DNA of 64,000 bases from Bacillus altitudinis 41KF2b (lineage in GTDB: Bacteria > Bacillota > Bacilli > Bacillales > Bacillaceae): the NCBI RefSeq assembly GCF_000691145.1, contig NZ_ASJC01000001.1, forward strand, positions 1-64,000. The letters are read 5' to 3'. Under the pieces are notes generated by a model. That model was not told where the DNA came from, ran no database searches, and saw only the letters and a list, made by a program, of their open reading frames with translations. The position numbers and the translations under genes were made by a program. Positions 34,201 to 45,128 of this stretch are shown one piece after another (the stretch's first letter is position 1; every line of letters begins with the position of its first letter).

Positions 34201-34747
34201 GACCATTACGTATTCTAAAGAATGGCTTGGCATGGAAGCGACACCGGCAGGGATTTTATACTTCCATATTCATGACCCGCTGATTCAAGCGCCTATTCCG
34301 CTCGCAGAGGATGCAATTGAGCAGGAAATATTGAAGAAATTTAAAATGAAGGGTCTATTGCTCGAAGATGTGGAAGCAGTGAAGTTGATGGATCAAACAC
34401 TCGAATCAGGAAGATCACAAGTCATCCAAGCTGGTTTGAAAAAGGATGGTTCTTTCCGATCTGACTCTGCGGTATTAAGTGAAGATCATTTTCACATTCT
34501 CACAAAACACGTTCGGCGAACCTTTGAAGAGGCAGGAGAAAGAATTACAAGCGGTGAGGTAGAGATAAACCCATATAAATTAAAGGATCAAACCCCTTGC
34601 CGCTTTTGCTCCTTTAAGTCTATTTGCCAATTTGATGAATCAATAGAAGATAATGAATTTAGGGTGCTCACCTCTGAGAAGGATGATGTCATGTTAGACC
34701 GGATCAAAAAAGAAGGGGATCAGTATGCAAATACCAAAACCGAATAA
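31238..34747 (+). CDS. addB: ATP-dependent helicase/deoxyribonuclease subunit B (AddB)
   Basis: A 1169-residue subunit of the AddAB nuclease-helicase, which resects double-strand breaks to Chi for RecA loading. The N-terminal Walker A GRSGSGKT is at residues 8-15. The C-terminal RecB-like nuclease domain has GRIDRVD...RIVDYKSS. Four cysteines of the iron-sulfur staple are visible: NACAF, then CRFC...CQF near the C-terminus. The GTG at 31238 was chosen because GAAAGGTG lies 9 bp upstream and it gives the B. subtilis-like N-terminus. It overlaps addA by 23 bp. Confidence 0.96.
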   Translation: MEIQFLAGRSGSGKTTAILEEIKEQLRLDPLGPPIIFLVPDQMTFLMEYELAKTSEAGGMIRAKVFSFTRLAWSILQQTGGANRQFVTSTGIQMLLRKVIEEQKDKFKVFKKASDKPGFVEQIEKTMAEFKRYCMMPEDIEKISASSMHSEYTEERRAAEKLHDLHVLYQQMEQHLQDEYVHSEDYLTLLAQQIPLSEELRGAHIYIDGFYQFTPQQLLVIEQLLLHAEKITAAFTVDRSYHDTQPNELDLFRMTGKTYSQLYQLAKECGAAISENILERNKRHLHTPDLAYLENQYEQRPLQPYQEETPHLTVSKSANKRAEIEGVARDILALVREEGLRLRDISIVARHVDDYKDTLKEVFRDYDIPFFIDGNESMQYHPLIEFIRSSLDVIKGNWRYEAVFRCVKTEFLFPLELAKNKAREQADQLENYCIAYGVKGERWTNGSRFHYRRFQSLDEDFGQTDQEIEMEQMLNDVKEWIVPPLFQLQKRLKKAQKLRDMVEAVYVFLEEAQVPEKLEKARLEAEEAGRLAEAMQHGQVWDAVIQLMDEFVEMLGEEVLSFQLFQQMMDTGLSSLKFALIPPSLDQVFIGSMDLSRMYQVKCTFVIGVNDGVIPARPSDESVLSEDDREWLKRAGAELAETGKERLLDEQFLIYQALSSPSHYLYVSYSASDTEGRSLLPSTLIKYCEELMPNHQQALYVLDPEQLDDQEQLKFVTNEHVSLSYTVSQLQQWLNQYPISGVWWSVYNHLMTSSNRDVSNKIMSSLFFTNRATRLNPNVTKELYGDHIQGSVSRMEKFNACAFSHFASHGLKLKDRQFYKLEAPDIGQLFHSALKLISDTLVEQKKDWKNLTKEDCVTYSRHAIEQLAPRLQKEILLSSNRHAYIKEKLQKILIRVSSILSEHAKVSGFSPVGLELGFGGQGPLPPFTFQLKNGCTMELVGRIDRVDKAEGSKGLLLRIVDYKSSEKGLDLAEVYYGLALQMLTYLDLTITYSKEWLGMEATPAGILYFHIHDPLIQAPIPLAEDAIEQEILKKFKMKGLLLEDVEAVKLMDQTLESGRSQVIQAGLKKDGSFRSDSAVLSEDHFHILTKHVRRTFEEAGERITSGEVEINPYKLKDQTPCRFCSFKSICQFDESIEDNEFRVLTSEKDDVMLDRIKKEGDQYANTKTE

Positions 34748-37700
34748 CAGTACTTGGACAGATGACCAATGGAACGCCATCGTTTCAGAAGGACAAGATA
34801 TTCTTGTTGCTGCGGCGGCGGGGTCAGGGAAAACAGCGGTCTTGGTTGAACGGCTCATTCGAAAAATGACTCGGCCGGAGCAGCCAGTTGATGTGGACAG
34901 GCTGCTCGTAGTGACTTTTACCAATGCTTCAGCAGCAGAAATGAAGCACCGGATCACTGAAGCACTTGAAAAAGAACTATCTAAAAAACCTGGTTCCCTT
35001 CATATGCGGAGACAACTGTCACTTATGAATCGTGCCAATATTTCTACCTTGCACTCCTTTTGTTTGCAAGTTCTGCGCACTTTTTATTATGAGATTGACC
35101 TTGATCCAGGTTTTCGTTTGGCTGATCAAACAGAAGGAGAATTACTAGGAGATGAAGTGTTAGATGAACTGTTTGAGGATGAGTATAAGGCTGGAAAGCC
35201 GTCATTCTTTGAACTCGTTGATCGTTACACATCTGATCGGCATGATTTAGATCTTCAATGGCTTGTCAAAAGAATTTATGAGTTTTCTAGGTCACATCCA
35301 GCTCCCGAACAATGGATGCGGGCATTCCTTTCTCTTTATGATGTGGATACACAGACAAAGGTAGAAGAATTACCCTTTTATCCATATATCAAAGAGGACC
35401 TTTCTCTCGTTTTAAGAAGCTGTCAGGAACTGCTGGAACAAGCGCTCAATTTATCAAAAGAGCCGGGCGGTCCAGCACCGAGAGCAGAGAATTTTATAGA
35501 TGATTTAGAGCAAGTAAATGAATTAATAAGGCATCAAGATGATTTTGGAACACTTTATGAGCTTTTGCCAAACATCAATTTTAAAAGGTTAAAGACTTGC
35601 AAAGGGGATGACTATGACCCAGCTCTGTTAGAAAAAGCAACAGATGCACGCAATCAAGCCAAAAAACAATTAGAAAAGCTAAAAGATGAATACTTTATGC
35701 GCAGTCCCGATCAGCATTTAAAAAGCTTGGCTGAAATGAAGTCAGTTGTAGAAACACTTGTAGAGCTTGTGATTCAATATGGAGAGCGTTTCGAGAGAGC
35801 AAAACAAGAAAAATCAATCGTAGACTTTTCTGATCTAGAACATTATTGTTTGCGCATTTTAGCGAAGCAGGACGCAGAAGGAAATCTCATTGAAACAGAA
35901 GCGGCTAAGTACTATCAACAGCAATTTGAAGAAGTACTCGTGGATGAATACCAGGATACAAACCTTGTCCAAGAAACGATTTTAAAGCTTGTGTCTAAAG
36001 GGAAACATCCTGCCGAAGGCAACCGCTTTATGGTTGGTGATGTGAAGCAGTCCATTTATCGCTTTAGACTTGCAGAGCCGATGCTCTTTTTAAATAAATA
36101 TAAACATTTTAAAGCAGACAGCAATGAAACAGGTAAAAGAATTGATCTAAATAAAAACTTCCGTAGCCGGGCTGATGTTTTAGACAGTACCAACTTTCTG
36201 TTCAAACAGCTGATGGGAGAAACGGTTGGAGAAATTGAATATGATGAACAAGCTGAATTAAAGCTTGGAGCGAGTTATCCGCAAAGTGAAGACACGACGA
36301 CAGAAATGCTTCTTGTTCATTTAGATCAGCACGACACAGAAAGCGATGAAGAACGAGAAGAGCTAGAGACGGTTCAATTTGAGGCGAGAGTGATTGCAAA
36401 GAAAATAAAAGAATTGGTAGAACAGCCTTTTCAAGTGTACGATGCAAAACAGCAGCTGACCCGCAACTTGCAGTATCGAGACATTGTGATCTTGCTTCGA
36501 TCAATGCCGTGGGCTCCGCAAATGATGGAAGAGTTGAAGAAGCAGGGAATCCCTGTTTATGCGAATCTTTCCTCAGGTTATTTCGAAGCGACAGAAGTAT
36601 CTGTCATTCTTTCTTTGTTAAAAGTGATTGATAATCCATATCAAGATATTCCGCTCGCTGCTGTTTTAAGGTCACCTATTGTTCATTTAGACGAAAATGA
36701 GATGGCACTGATTAGAACCAGTGATAAAAAAGGCACTTATTATGATGCTGTGAAGGCATTTATGAGTGTGACACACTCTGATCATCCGACGTGCAGAAAG
36801 CTGGAGCGTTTCTTCCTTCAATTACGCAAATGGCGTGATTTTTCGATTCAGCATTCGGTAGCAGAACTGATTTGGGAAGTGTACCGAGATACACAATATC
36901 TAGATTATGTCGGCGGGATGCCAGGAGGCAAGCAAAGACAGGCAAACCTTCGGGCTTTATATGATCGAGCGAAACAGTATGAAAAGGCTGCATTTAGAGG
37001 GCTGTTTCGATTTCTTCGATTTATTGAAAGAATGCAAGAGCGTGGAGATGATCTTGGAGCGGCAAAAACGTTCAGTGAAACAGAGGATGTTGTCCGCATG
37101 ATGACCATTCATAGCAGTAAAGGACTCGAATTCCCTGTTGTGTTTACTGCAGGACTTGGCAGGAACTTTAATATGATGGATCTAAATCAGTCCTACTTGC
37201 TCGATAAAGAACTAGGTTTTGGCAGCAAATATATTCATCCTGAGCTGAGAATTAGTTATGCAACATTACCGCTGATCGCGATGAAAAAAAAGATGAGAAA
37301 AGAGTTATTATCTGAAGAACTGAGGGTTCTATATGTGGCGCTCACAAGGGCGAAGGAAAAATTATTTTTAGTCGGCTCTGTCAAAAATCAAGTGAAAGCT
37401 TTAAGCAAGTGGCAAAATGCCGCAAAAGGAGACGACTGGCTCCTCCCTGATTTTGAACGATATCAAGCGAGAACATACTTAGATTTTATTGGCCCTGCCC
37501 TTATCCGTCATCAAGCGATGTCTTCTCTTTTAGAAGAATCGAGAGAAGTCGTTCTCTCTCATCCATCATCATTTTCTATCACCTTTCATCAAGCGTCCGA
37601 TCTTCTACAAGAAGACATGTCACTTGAAAAACAAAAACAGGACGAAGTGGTACAAGCATTAATGGAAGGGGTGCCTGTTCAAGGATATGGCGATTACGAG

Positions 37701-38429
37701 GAGGAAGTAAAAGAAAGGCTTTCATGGCGATATCCATATTTAGTGGCCTCCCAAGTAGGGACAAAGCAGTCAGTTTCTGAGATCAAAAGAATGAAAGAAA
37801 TACAGGATGAATACAGTGTGCCTTCTTCCGTTCGAAAAGCTCGTGCGACATTGTACGAACGACCGGCTTTTATGAAGAAAAAAACACTCACAGCCGCAGA
37901 ACAAGGGACGGCCATGCATACAGTCATGCAGCATATCCCTCTTCCTTCAAATGAATTATATGATGAATCTCGTGTAGAAGAGCTGCTCCATTCTTTAAAA
38001 GAGAAAGACTTACTAACAGATGAACAAATCCAGTCCATCAATCGAGAAGGAATTGTGGCCTTCTTTTCTACTGCTATTGGTCAAAAACTGCGGAAAGCGG
38101 ACTGGGTGAAACGAGAAGTATCGTTTAGTATGGTTTTACCGGTTAAAGAGGTATACAGCCATATTGATGCAGAAGGTGAACCTGTGCTCATTCAAGGAAT
38201 GATTGATTGTTTATTTGAAGCAGATGGCAAGCTCTATTTACTTGATTATAAAACAGATCGAGTGACTGGCAGATTCTCAGGTGGATTAGAGGAAGCTGAG
38301 GCGATGTTAAAAAAACGCTATGAAACGCAAATATCGTTGTATACAGCAGCGGTAGAGCGTTTAACAAACAGAACATTAGAGGAGAAAATCCTTTATTTCT
38401 TTGATGGAAATCTAGAAATTTCTTTATAG
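34725..38429 (+). CDS. addA: ATP-dependent helicase/nuclease subunit A (AddA)
   Basis: A 1234-residue UvrD/Rep-type superfamily 1 helicase with a C-terminal nuclease domain. Q-motif TDDQWNAI, Walker A AAGSGKT at 31-37, the DEYQDTN motif [17 protein letters not shown] and [10 protein letters not shown] are all present. The nuclease motif is LLDYKTDRV near the end. With AddB it forms the recombination-initiating complex. GAAGGGG upstream of the ATG; the start lies within addB, so translation is coupled. Length matches B. subtilis AddA. Confidence 0.97.
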   Translation: MQIPKPNNSTWTDDQWNAIVSEGQDILVAAAAGSGKTAVLVERLIRKMTRPEQPVDVDRLLVVTFTNASAAEMKHRITEALEKELSKKPGSLHMRRQLSLMNRANISTLHSFCLQVLRTFYYEIDLDPGFRLADQTEGELLGDEVLDELFEDEYKAGKPSFFELVDRYTSDRHDLDLQWLVKRIYEFSRSHPAPEQWMRAFLSLYDVDTQTKVEELPFYPYIKEDLSLVLRSCQELLEQALNLSKEPGGPAPRAENFIDDLEQVNELIRHQDDFGTLYELLPNINFKRLKTCKGDDYDPALLEKATDARNQAKKQLEKLKDEYFMRSPDQHLKSLAEMKSVVETLVELVIQYGERFERAKQEKSIVDFSDLEHYCLRILAKQDAEGNLIETEAAKYYQQQFEEVLVDEYQDTNLVQETILKLVSKGKHPAEGNRFMVGDVKQSIYRFRLAEPMLFLNKYKHFKADSNETGKRIDLNKNFRSRADVLDSTNFLFKQLMGETVGEIEYDEQAELKLGASYPQSEDTTTEMLLVHLDQHDTESDEEREELETVQFEARVIAKKIKELVEQPFQVYDAKQQLTRNLQYRDIVILLRSMPWAPQMMEELKKQGIPVYANLSSGYFEATEVSVILSLLKVIDNPYQDIPLAAVLRSPIVHLDENEMALIRTSDKKGTYYDAVKAFMSVTHSDHPTCRKLERFFLQLRKWRDFSIQHSVAELIWEVYRDTQYLDYVGGMPGGKQRQANLRALYDRAKQYEKAAFRGLFRFLRFIERMQERGDDLGAAKTFSETEDVVRMMTIHSSKGLEFPVVFTAGLGRNFNMMDLNQSYLLDKELGFGSKYIHPELRISYATLPLIAMKKKMRKELLSEELRVLYVALTRAKEKLFLVGSVKNQVKALSKWQNAAKGDDWLLPDFERYQARTYLDFIGPALIRHQAMSSLLEESREVVLSHPSSFSITFHQASDLLQEDMSLEKQKQDEVVQALMEGVPVQGYGDYEEEVKERLSWRYPYLVASQVGTKQSVSEIKRMKEIQDEYSVPSSVRKARATLYERPAFMKKKTLTAAEQGTAMHTVMQHIPLPSNELYDESRVEELLHSLKEKDLLTDEQIQSINREGIVAFFSTAIGQKLRKADWVKREVSFSMVLPVKEVYSHIDAEGEPVLIQGMIDCLFEADGKLYLLDYKTDRVTGRFSGGLEEAEAMLKKRYETQISLYTAAVERLTNRTLEEKILYFFDGNLEISL

Positions 38430-38454
38430 GTGGAATGAATGAGAGGTGAATCAC

Positions 38455-39630
38455 ATGAGGATTCTGCATACAGCGGATTGGCATCTAGGGAAAACCCTTG
38501 AAGGCCGAAGCCGGCTTGAGGAGCAAGCTGAGTTTTTAGATGAATTAAATCAAATCGTCAAGGATGAACACATTGATGTCGTTGTGATGGCTGGAGATGC
38601 CTTTGATACAGTGAACCCTCCTGCTCGCGCAGAACAGCTTTTTTATGAAAGTCTGTCTGCATTATCTGATAAAGGAAAGCGTCAGGTGGTTGTGATCTCT
38701 GGCAACCATGATAACCCAGACCGTTTATCAGCCGCATCTCCTTTAACGAATGAGCAGGGGATTCATTTAATTGGATATCCGACAAATGATTTAATTCATG
38801 TCGATGTTCCTTCTGCAAGTGAACGTCTATCTATTGCAGCACTCGCTTACCCGTCCGAAGCAAGGCTCAACGAAGTGCTGGCTGAAACATTTGAAGAGAA
38901 ACTGCTCCGTGATCAGTACAATTTAAAAATACAACAAATGTTTCAACATTTAAGCAGCCAATTTCAGGCGGATACGGTCAATATCGCAACAAGTCATATT
39001 TATGTGGCAGGTGGCAGTCAAACGGATTCGGAAAGGCCGATTGAAGTAGGAGGCGCATATACCGTTGCGGCCGAAAGTCTGCCTGAGGCGGCTTGTTATG
39101 TCGCACTGGGGCATTTGCATCGCCCCCAAACCATTAAACGTGCCAAAACGATTGCCCGCTATTCTGGATCTCCACTTGCATACAGCTTTTCTGAAGCAGG
39201 CTACGCCAAATCAGTCACCATTGTGGATGCAAAACCGAATGAAACAGCAAGCTGGAAAGAAGTGTTTTTATCAAGCGGTAAACCACTTATGAAGTGGAAG
39301 GCGACTGAAGGACTGAGCCAAGTACACAGTTGGCTGGATGAAAAGCGGGATCTTCAAGCCTGGATTGATTTAGAGATTCACTTAACAGATCAGCTGTCGA
39401 TCGAACAAATTCATCAGCTTAGAAAACAGCATAGTGGATTTGTCCATATTAGACCAAAGTTTAAAGAGTTACAGCAAAAAGAAGAACAAAAACAAGTGGA
39501 AAAGCTCTCGATTGAAGAGCGGTTCGTGAAATTTTATGAGCGTCAGACAGGTGGAGGTCTACCTGATGAAAAAACCGTCAAGCTATTTTTAGAGCTTGCC
39601 AATGACATGCAAGAGGAGGAAGCGAATTGA
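38455..39630 (+). CDS. sbcD: Nuclease SbcCD subunit D
   Basis: A 391-residue Mre11-type metallophosphoesterase. MRILHTADWHLGKT opens motif I; VVMAGDAFDT, ISGNHDNPD and LGHLHRPQ follow. With SbcC it processes hairpins and blocked DNA ends. The ATG at 38455 follows GAGAGGTG; a GTG nine bases upstream overlaps that site. The stop overlaps the sbcC start (TTGA). It is part of the addBA-sbcDC-yisB operon. Confidence 0.96.
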   Translation: MRILHTADWHLGKTLEGRSRLEEQAEFLDELNQIVKDEHIDVVVMAGDAFDTVNPPARAEQLFYESLSALSDKGKRQVVVISGNHDNPDRLSAASPLTNEQGIHLIGYPTNDLIHVDVPSASERLSIAALAYPSEARLNEVLAETFEEKLLRDQYNLKIQQMFQHLSSQFQADTVNIATSHIYVAGGSQTDSERPIEVGGAYTVAAESLPEAACYVALGHLHRPQTIKRAKTIARYSGSPLAYSFSEAGYAKSVTIVDAKPNETASWKEVFLSSGKPLMKWKATEGLSQVHSWLDEKRDLQAWIDLEIHLTDQLSIEQIHQLRKQHSGFVHIRPKFKELQQKEEQKQVEKLSIEERFVKFYERQTGGGLPDEKTVKLFLELANDMQEEEAN

Positions 39631-42600
39631 AGCCGATCACGCTAACCATTAAAGGACTTCATAGCTTCAGAGAAGAGCAAACCATTGACTTTAGCTCCTT
39701 ATGTGATGCAGGTGTGTTTGGTATTTTTGGACCGACTGGAAGCGGAAAATCGTCCATATTAGATGCCATGACACTCGCACTCTATGGCAAGGTCGAACGT
39801 GCACTCAATAATACGCATGGTATTTTGAACCAAGCTGAAGAAAAGCTGTCTGTCTCCTTTACGTTCGCTTTGCAAAGGGAACACCATATTTCTTATAAAG
39901 TGGAACGTGCCTTTAAACGGGCAGATGAAATGAAGGTTAGAACGACGTTATGCCGATTGATTGAAATTGGTGATACGCAGACAGTTCTTGCAGATAAAGC
40001 AAGTGAGGTCAATCGTAAAATAGAAGAATTACTTGGTTTAACCATTGACGATTTTACGAGAGCGGTTGTTTTACCCCAAGGAAAGTTTGCGGAATTCCTT
40101 TCATTGAAAGGAGCCGACAGACGCCAAATGCTGCAGCGCTTGTTTAATTTGGAGAAATATGGTGATCAGCTCGTCAAACGTTTACGCGCAAAGGCTCAAA
40201 ATCACTATGGACAGAAAAACGAACTGCTGGCTGAACTGACTGGATTAGGAGAAGCTGGTCCAGAGGCATTAGCGAAAGCTAAAGAAGCAGCTGCGCAGGC
40301 GCAAGCTATTTTTCTTGAGAAAAAACAAACGCGGGACGAAGCGTTCACTACTTTTACAAAAGCGCAAGCCATCTGGCAGTATCAAAAGGAACAAGAAGCG
40401 TACGAGAAGGAACAAAACAAACTCAATCTACTGGCACCAACGATGGAAGAGAAAAAGAATCAACTTCGCATTGCAGAGCAGGCAGAGACATTAAAGCCTT
40501 ATGCGGATGCATTAACAAAGGCTGAAAAGCAGCTCTCTCAAGCATCAAAAGAGAAGCAGGAAGCAGAAAAACATTTACTTCATCAACGAACGATCTATGA
40601 TCAAATGACGCAGGAGTATGAGCAAACGCGGCAAAAGAAAATGGAAAATGAGCCAGAGCTTCTTCAAAAGAAAGAGCAGCTGATTCAATTAAAAGAAATT
40701 GAACGAAAAAAAGAAACAGCTCTTCAGGAAAAGACCGTACTAGAGCAGCAAAACCATGAAAAAGCGCAGCAATTGACTCAAAAAAAAGCGGAAGCCGAAA
40801 ACGTGCAATCTTTATTAGAGCGTGCGCTTGCGAAACAAACACAGTTGAAGCATGAGCTGGAACAATTACAAGTCTCTGTCAAAGAGCGGAAACTTGTACA
40901 AGACGCACTTCGTTTCAGTGAAAATGTTCAAAGAATGAATGTGAGCATTCAAAAGGAAGAACAAAAGATTGAGGAGCTAAGACAGCGTTCAGCACAGGCG
41001 ACACAATCATATGAAAAGCTTCAAAAACAGCAAAAAGATCATCATGAAAAAATAAATCAATCGTTTCAAGCGATAGAACAATTGTATTTTTATGTATGTG
41101 AATTTGAACGAGGTCTTACAGAATGGAGTCATAAAGAGCAGGACAAAAAACAAGAAAAATTAAAACAGCGTGATGTTGTCAGATCGGCAGAATTAAGAAA
41201 AGAATTAGCGGCAGAGCTAGTAGACGGTGAACCATGTCCTGTTTGTGGATCGATTCATCATGATCCAAATGCTGTGATAGACAATGACCATGAAGAAACG
41301 GTTGCCCAAATTGATGAATGGATTGTAAAAATGGATAAAGAGCTCAAGCTGGCAGAGGAATATGCTAGAGACATGTTTGCTGCAAAGCAGCTGCTTGAAA
41401 CGCATGCCAATCAATTAGTTAAACAGTTCTCCTTTTTATCTCAAAAAGCCCCCGATTCGGAAGTAGCTGCAGCAGTAGAAGCAGTACAGAATCCGCAGTC
41501 TTTGCACCAGCTGATTCAAGAATGGAAAGGTGTAAAACAAGATATTCAAGCAATCGAAAGCAAACGAGCTCGTTTAATGGACGTCACTTATGATCAAGCG
41601 GCAGAAATGAGCAAAGTAAAAGATCAACTGACATTTGAGCAGCAGCGCATACAAGAACTAGACATGCTGATCAAGGAGCTTCGATCTGAGCTTTCCGAAC
41701 AACTGACGCAATTTGAACAGACCTTTCCTCACCTGACAATCAACCAAGTGCAGGAAATGCAGCAACAAATTGACGAAAAGGATCAACAAGCGGAAGGTTA
41801 TCAAGAGCGTATTGAGAAGAGTATTTCTTTTCTAGAGGAAAAACAGCAGGCAAAAGAGCATCTGCAAACAGCCATATACGATCTAGAGAAGGAACTCGAT
41901 AAGTTGGCGCATCAGCTCGGAAGCCAGCAACACCTGATCGATCAATATGAAACAGATTTACAGCGATATCCTTTAAAAGCCGCTTCTCTTTCTGATGAAC
42001 TGGACGAAGTTCAACAATCTCTTGCTCATTTAAATGAAAAAGAACAGCAATCGTACGAGCAATTTAAGCATGCACAGCAATTATTTAGTGAGGCACAAAG
42101 CCATTTCTCAAGCAGTGAACGTCAGCTCCAAGAGGCGAAGCGGCGAAAACAAGAAGCTGAGAAAGCGTGGCAAAAAGAAACAGCATCTACTCCTTTTGCT
42201 CATCCTCAGGAGATAGCACCTGCTTTAATGGATCGATCTGTACGTCTTACAGTCAAACAGGAAATTGATGAATTTGAGGATAAAAGAAAGCAATGTGCAG
42301 CAAACTTAAAGCGAATTTCTGAACTGTTAAAAGGTGAGTCGCTGGATGAAGACGAGTGGACAGACATTCAACTAAAAAAAGAAGCGGCAGAAAAAGCGCT
42401 TGAAGAAGCGACAGCGCTGAGTGGATCTGCACAAGAGCATCTGCGAGTGATTGAAACAAACCATCAGCGCTTTGCAAGCATTCATGAACGTCTTGAAGAA
42501 TTGCAACAAGAAATTGACCGGCTGGATAAGCTTCAAACTGTGTTTAAAGGGAATACGTTTGTTGAGTTCCTAGCAGAAGAACAGTTAGAAAGTGTCAGCC

Positions 42601-43022
42601 GCGATGCTTCTCATCGTCTTGGGATTTTGACAAGACAAAGATATGCCATTGAAGTCGATTCAGAGGGCGGTTTTGTGATGCGGGATGATGCCAATGGAGG
42701 TGTCAGACGTCCGGTATCCAGCTTGTCTGGGGGAGAAACTTTCCTGACGTCTTTAGCACTTGCTCTTGCTCTGTCTGCACAAATTCAGCTGAGAGGTGAG
42801 TTCCCGCTGCAATTCTTCTTCTTAGATGAAGGATTTGGTACACTCGATCAAGACTTGTTAGATACGGTGATTACAGCATTAGAGAAGCTACAGTCTCAAA
42901 ATTTGGCCGTTGGTGTGATCAGCCATGTGGAAGAATTAAAGATGAGACTGCCAAAGAAACTGATTGTCCACCCAGCAGATCCAAGCGGGAAAGGAACAAC
43001 AGTCTCGATGGAATTAATGTAA
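39627..43022 (+). CDS. sbcC: Nuclease SbcCD subunit C
   Basis: A 1131-residue Rad50-type SMC-like ATPase. Walker A GPTGSGKS is at residues 35-42. Two long coiled coils flank the zinc hook Cys-Pro-Val-Cys at 537-540, and the C-terminal signature LSGGETFLTSLALALALS with Walker B FFFLDEGFG closes the ATP site. TTG start overlapping the sbcD stop, behind GAGGAGG. It is complete and intact, so the end-processing complex should work. Confidence 0.96.
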   Translation: MKPITLTIKGLHSFREEQTIDFSSLCDAGVFGIFGPTGSGKSSILDAMTLALYGKVERALNNTHGILNQAEEKLSVSFTFALQREHHISYKVERAFKRADEMKVRTTLCRLIEIGDTQTVLADKASEVNRKIEELLGLTIDDFTRAVVLPQGKFAEFLSLKGADRRQMLQRLFNLEKYGDQLVKRLRAKAQNHYGQKNELLAELTGLGEAGPEALAKAKEAAAQAQAIFLEKKQTRDEAFTTFTKAQAIWQYQKEQEAYEKEQNKLNLLAPTMEEKKNQLRIAEQAETLKPYADALTKAEKQLSQASKEKQEAEKHLLHQRTIYDQMTQEYEQTRQKKMENEPELLQKKEQLIQLKEIERKKETALQEKTVLEQQNHEKAQQLTQKKAEAENVQSLLERALAKQTQLKHELEQLQVSVKERKLVQDALRFSENVQRMNVSIQKEEQKIEELRQRSAQATQSYEKLQKQQKDHHEKINQSFQAIEQLYFYVCEFERGLTEWSHKEQDKKQEKLKQRDVVRSAELRKELAAELVDGEPCPVCGSIHHDPNAVIDNDHEETVAQIDEWIVKMDKELKLAEEYARDMFAAKQLLETHANQLVKQFSFLSQKAPDSEVAAAVEAVQNPQSLHQLIQEWKGVKQDIQAIESKRARLMDVTYDQAAEMSKVKDQLTFEQQRIQELDMLIKELRSELSEQLTQFEQTFPHLTINQVQEMQQQIDEKDQQAEGYQERIEKSISFLEEKQQAKEHLQTAIYDLEKELDKLAHQLGSQQHLIDQYETDLQRYPLKAASLSDELDEVQQSLAHLNEKEQQSYEQFKHAQQLFSEAQSHFSSSERQLQEAKRRKQEAEKAWQKETASTPFAHPQEIAPALMDRSVRLTVKQEIDEFEDKRKQCAANLKRISELLKGESLDEDEWTDIQLKKEAAEKALEEATALSGSAQEHLRVIETNHQRFASIHERLEELQQEIDRLDKLQTVFKGNTFVEFLAEEQLESVSRDASHRLGILTRQRYAIEVDSEGGFVMRDDANGGVRRPVSSLSGGETFLTSLALALALSAQIQLRGEFPLQFFFLDEGFGTLDQDLLDTVITALEKLQSQNLAVGVISHVEELKMRLPKKLIVHPADPSGKGTTVSMELM

Positions 43023-43039
43023 AGTGAGGTGATCTCAGG

Positions 43040-43339
43040 TTGGCAAAGCAAACGATTGGATTATGTGAGCTGTGCGGAAGACAAGAGGTCGTCCTTACGG
43101 AACATCACTTGACCCCAAAAGAAGAGGGAGGGGCCTTTCTACCGACTACCTTCCTGTGTATCCCTTGCCATAAACAAGTACATGCTCTTTATACAAACCA
43201 GGAGCTTGCCGCACGTTTGAATACGCTGGATGCACTAAGACAAGATGAAAAGCTTGTTCCGTACATCAAATGGATTCGAAAGCAGCCGGCAAGCAAGCTG
43301 GTCAAAACAAAGAAATCAAGACAACGTAGAAAGAAATGA
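43040..43339 (+). CDS. yisB: YisB, HNH-type zinc finger protein
   Basis: A 99-residue protein with a CELCG...TEHHLTP...CIPCHKQVH arrangement, the zinc and catalytic pattern of small HNH endonucleases. The basic C-terminal tail (KLVKTKKSRQRRKK) should bind nucleic acid. It lies 17 bp after sbcC, which suggests a role near DNA end processing, not proven. TTG start behind GTGAGGTG. Size matches B. subtilis YisB (about 100 aa). Confidence 0.85.
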   Translation: MAKQTIGLCELCGRQEVVLTEHHLTPKEEGGAFLPTTFLCIPCHKQVHALYTNQELAARLNTLDALRQDEKLVPYIKWIRKQPASKLVKTKKSRQRRKK

Positions 43340-43342
43340 GCA

Positions 43343-43388
43343 TAAAAAAGCGCTCCTCTAAATGAAATGAGTGTAGAGGAGCCGCTTT
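43343..43388. terminator. Bidirectional terminator between yisB and gerPF
   Basis: AAAGCG-CTCCTCTA pairs with TAGAGGAG-CCGCTTT around a 14-nt loop. The A/T flanks suit both converging operons. Confidence 0.8.
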
Positions 43389-43605
43389 ATGCATTGCCTA
43401 CCATATTCTGATCATTTAAGTCAGGATCCACATAGTTGGTGGCGCTAATGCCATTATTTAAAATCAAGAAATCTCCGGTATTCCCCGCTCCAGAGCCTAA
43501 AGCAGATTTTGAAGAACTTTTAGGCGAAAGATAAAATGAGTCACCGACGTTTACGACGCCCCCAGAAATCGAGTTAATGTAAATGGGTCCGACAATTGCT
43601 GGCAT
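43387..43605 (-). CDS. gerPF: Spore germination protein GerPF
   Basis: A 72-residue small protein beginning MPAIVGPIYINSISGGVVNV with a Gly/Ser-rich middle. It is closely related to GerPA, which shares MPAIVG. GerP proteins are inner-coat components needed for germinants to pass the spore coat. The ATG at 43605 has AAAGGATG 6 bp upstream; the upstream ATG is part of that site. Last gene of the gerP operon. Confidence 0.93.
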   Translation of the reverse strand: MPAIVGPIYINSISGGVVNVGDSFYLSPKSSSKSALGSGAGNTGDFLILNNGISATNYVDPDLNDQNMVGNA

Positions 43606-43627
43606 AATCGACATCCTTTATTCGAAG

Positions 43628-44062
43628 TCATATCACCATCATATGCGCAGGTAGGTCCAATTGTGAGTTTGGCGGATGTTCGTCATTGTTGCTAAATAAC
43701 TCTCGAATATGCTTCACTCGCGCAACGGCATTTATTCCGCACGTAGAGCCAATTTGATAGATAGACGAAGAAGAGACCCCTTCTACATGAATGGACGACA
43801 CTTTAATGAGAGGCTTTTCATGATAAAAGGCCGTTCTAACCGCTCGTTCTGGCAGCATCAATGGGATCGGCTCATAATACACTTCAAATTCTTTTTCATC
43901 TAGGTTTTCAGCTTCATTTCCATAAAACAAACTAATGGTTCGCTGGACAGCTAACACCTTCACGTTCGGACAGAGCTCCTGTGTATCACCAATTTGAACA
44001 ACACTCGCAATCCCGACAGAATTCACCTTCGAGAACTTCACTTGAGATGTGCGCTTAATCAT
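43628..44062 (-). CDS. gerPE: Spore germination protein GerPE
   Basis: A 144-residue protein of the GerPE family, slightly longer than in B. subtilis (133 aa). It has the shared V-x-S-x-G-[IV] plus VVQIGDT pattern, seen in several GerP members, near residues 14-27 and again as SSSIYQIGSTC. Its ATG shares a base with the gerPD stop (TAATG), and no separate site is visible, so translation is coupled to gerPD. Role in coat permeability to germinants. Confidence 0.9.
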   Translation of the reverse strand: MIKRTSQVKFSKVNSVGIASVVQIGDTQELCPNVKVLAVQRTISLFYGNEAENLDEKEFEVYYEPIPLMLPERAVRTAFYHEKPLIKVSSIHVEGVSSSSIYQIGSTCGINAVARVKHIRELFSNNDEHPPNSQLDLPAHMMVI

Positions 44063-44238
44063 TATCGAGGGGCTAGAGGAACAAACGGGCCAATAATTAA
44101 TGATTCTGGCGGTGTATCGAAAATCGATGACAGCTGTACATGGTCCGTGTCCCCGATAATAAATAGGGAAGAGGACGATACCCCAACTACTTTAATGCTT
44201 CCGGTTTCGATGTTGCGGTTGACGACTGTGAAATTCAT
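44062..44238 (-). CDS. gerPD: Spore germination protein GerPD
   Basis: A 58-residue protein beginning MNFTVVNRNIETGSIKVVGV and ending PLAPR. It shares the SSSSLFIIGDTD pattern with GerPB and GerPE. ATG overlaps the gerPC stop (ATGA) and is preceded by GGAGAGG. Easily missed because of its length, but order and sequence place it as GerPD (58 aa in B. subtilis, from memory). Confidence 0.9.
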   Translation of the reverse strand: MNFTVVNRNIETGSIKVVGVSSSSLFIIGDTDHVQLSSIFDTPPESLIIGPFVPLAPR

Positions 44239-44849
44239 CCGTTTTCCTCTCCTTTCGTTTCATTTGGAATATGGGCTAAAAAGTGCTCGATTGCCCGTTT
44301 GACATCATGTTTCACGTATTCAGCAATTTGCTCGGAACGTTGAAGCGGGGTCATATCTTCCCTTTGTGGCAGCTGCCCCGCATAATATTTGATTCTGCTG
44401 TCTATTTGTTTTCGAATGTCCTCAATAATATGGTGTTTGTTGCTTTCATCAAGCGAGCCTTCGTATCGCTGCTCTAGTTCTTCAAGAAGCTGCGGTGCTT
44501 CTTCATTTAAGAATGCATCGACAAGCTGGCGTGTTTGATTGAAAAATTGATCAGCCATTTCTTGCTGCATCATTCCAATTCCCGGGGTTGTTGTTTGGCC
44601 CACTTCAAAATTTTGAACACTATTTGGATCAGATGGATTGAGACCGATATTTAATGTGCCTTCCAGCCGCTCGATTTTCAGTTGATCAAATTGATAATCA
44701 ATCCGTTCAATCGTCGTTGTCGGTTTATCTTTGATCATTTGCATTTCCTGCTGAAGCTCGTTAAGCCTTTTTTCAAGCATCATGATTTGCTGTGTTTGCT
44801 TTTGAATGATGCCATACATTTGTGAAGCGCTGTTTTGATAGTCATACAT
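44235..44849 (-). CDS. gerPC: Spore germination protein GerPC
   Basis: A 204-residue protein, the largest GerP member. An N-terminal coiled coil (QKQTQQIMMLEKRLNELQQE at about 16-35) is followed by a mixed domain; there is no signal peptide. The ATG at 44849 has GGAGG 9 bp upstream; an ATG two codons earlier is too close to the site. Thought to be a scaffold for the other GerP proteins in the inner coat. Confidence 0.92.
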   Translation of the reverse strand: MYDYQNSASQMYGIIQKQTQQIMMLEKRLNELQQEMQMIKDKPTTTIERIDYQFDQLKIERLEGTLNIGLNPSDPNSVQNFEVGQTTTPGIGMMQQEMADQFFNQTRQLVDAFLNEEAPQLLEELEQRYEGSLDESNKHHIIEDIRKQIDSRIKYYAGQLPQREDMTPLQRSEQIAEYVKHDVKRAIEHFLAHIPNETKGEENG

Positions 44850-44880
44850 ATGCATACACCTCCGGGGATTGCAGATGAAC

Positions 44881-45114
44881 TTATGTTGTTGGTGACTGAA
44901 GCGGTACAAAAGGTGCCGTGCTTGCGCCCTGAGACTCTTCAATTCCTTGTGTGCCTGCTGCGGCAGGTGCTGCTTCTACGTAGCTACCAGTGTTATACAG
45001 ATTGGAGAGTGCTTTGATTGATCCAGCACTGCCGATTTGCAGAACGGATGAGTTACTCACAGACTCCACACGTAAGTAATTAATTTGTATCGCTTGATTA
45101 ATATAGAAGTTCAA
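44881..45114 (-). CDS. gerPB: Spore germination protein GerPB
   Basis: A 77-residue protein starting MNFYINQAIQINYLRVESVS with the SSVLQIGSAG pattern and an Ala/Gly/Pro-rich tail. TTG start with AAGGAG about 10 bp upstream, 14 bp after gerPA. Second gene of the operon. Confidence 0.92.
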   Translation of the reverse strand: MNFYINQAIQINYLRVESVSNSSVLQIGSAGSIKALSNLYNTGSYVEAAPAAAGTQGIEESQGASTAPFVPLQSPTT

Positions 45115-45128
45115 TGGATTCTCACTCC

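Noticed and set aside
40423..40842. 139-codon open frame antisense to sbcC
   Set aside because: It mirrors the coiled-coil codons of SbcC (Leu/Phe-rich on the reverse strand); no ribosome-binding site.
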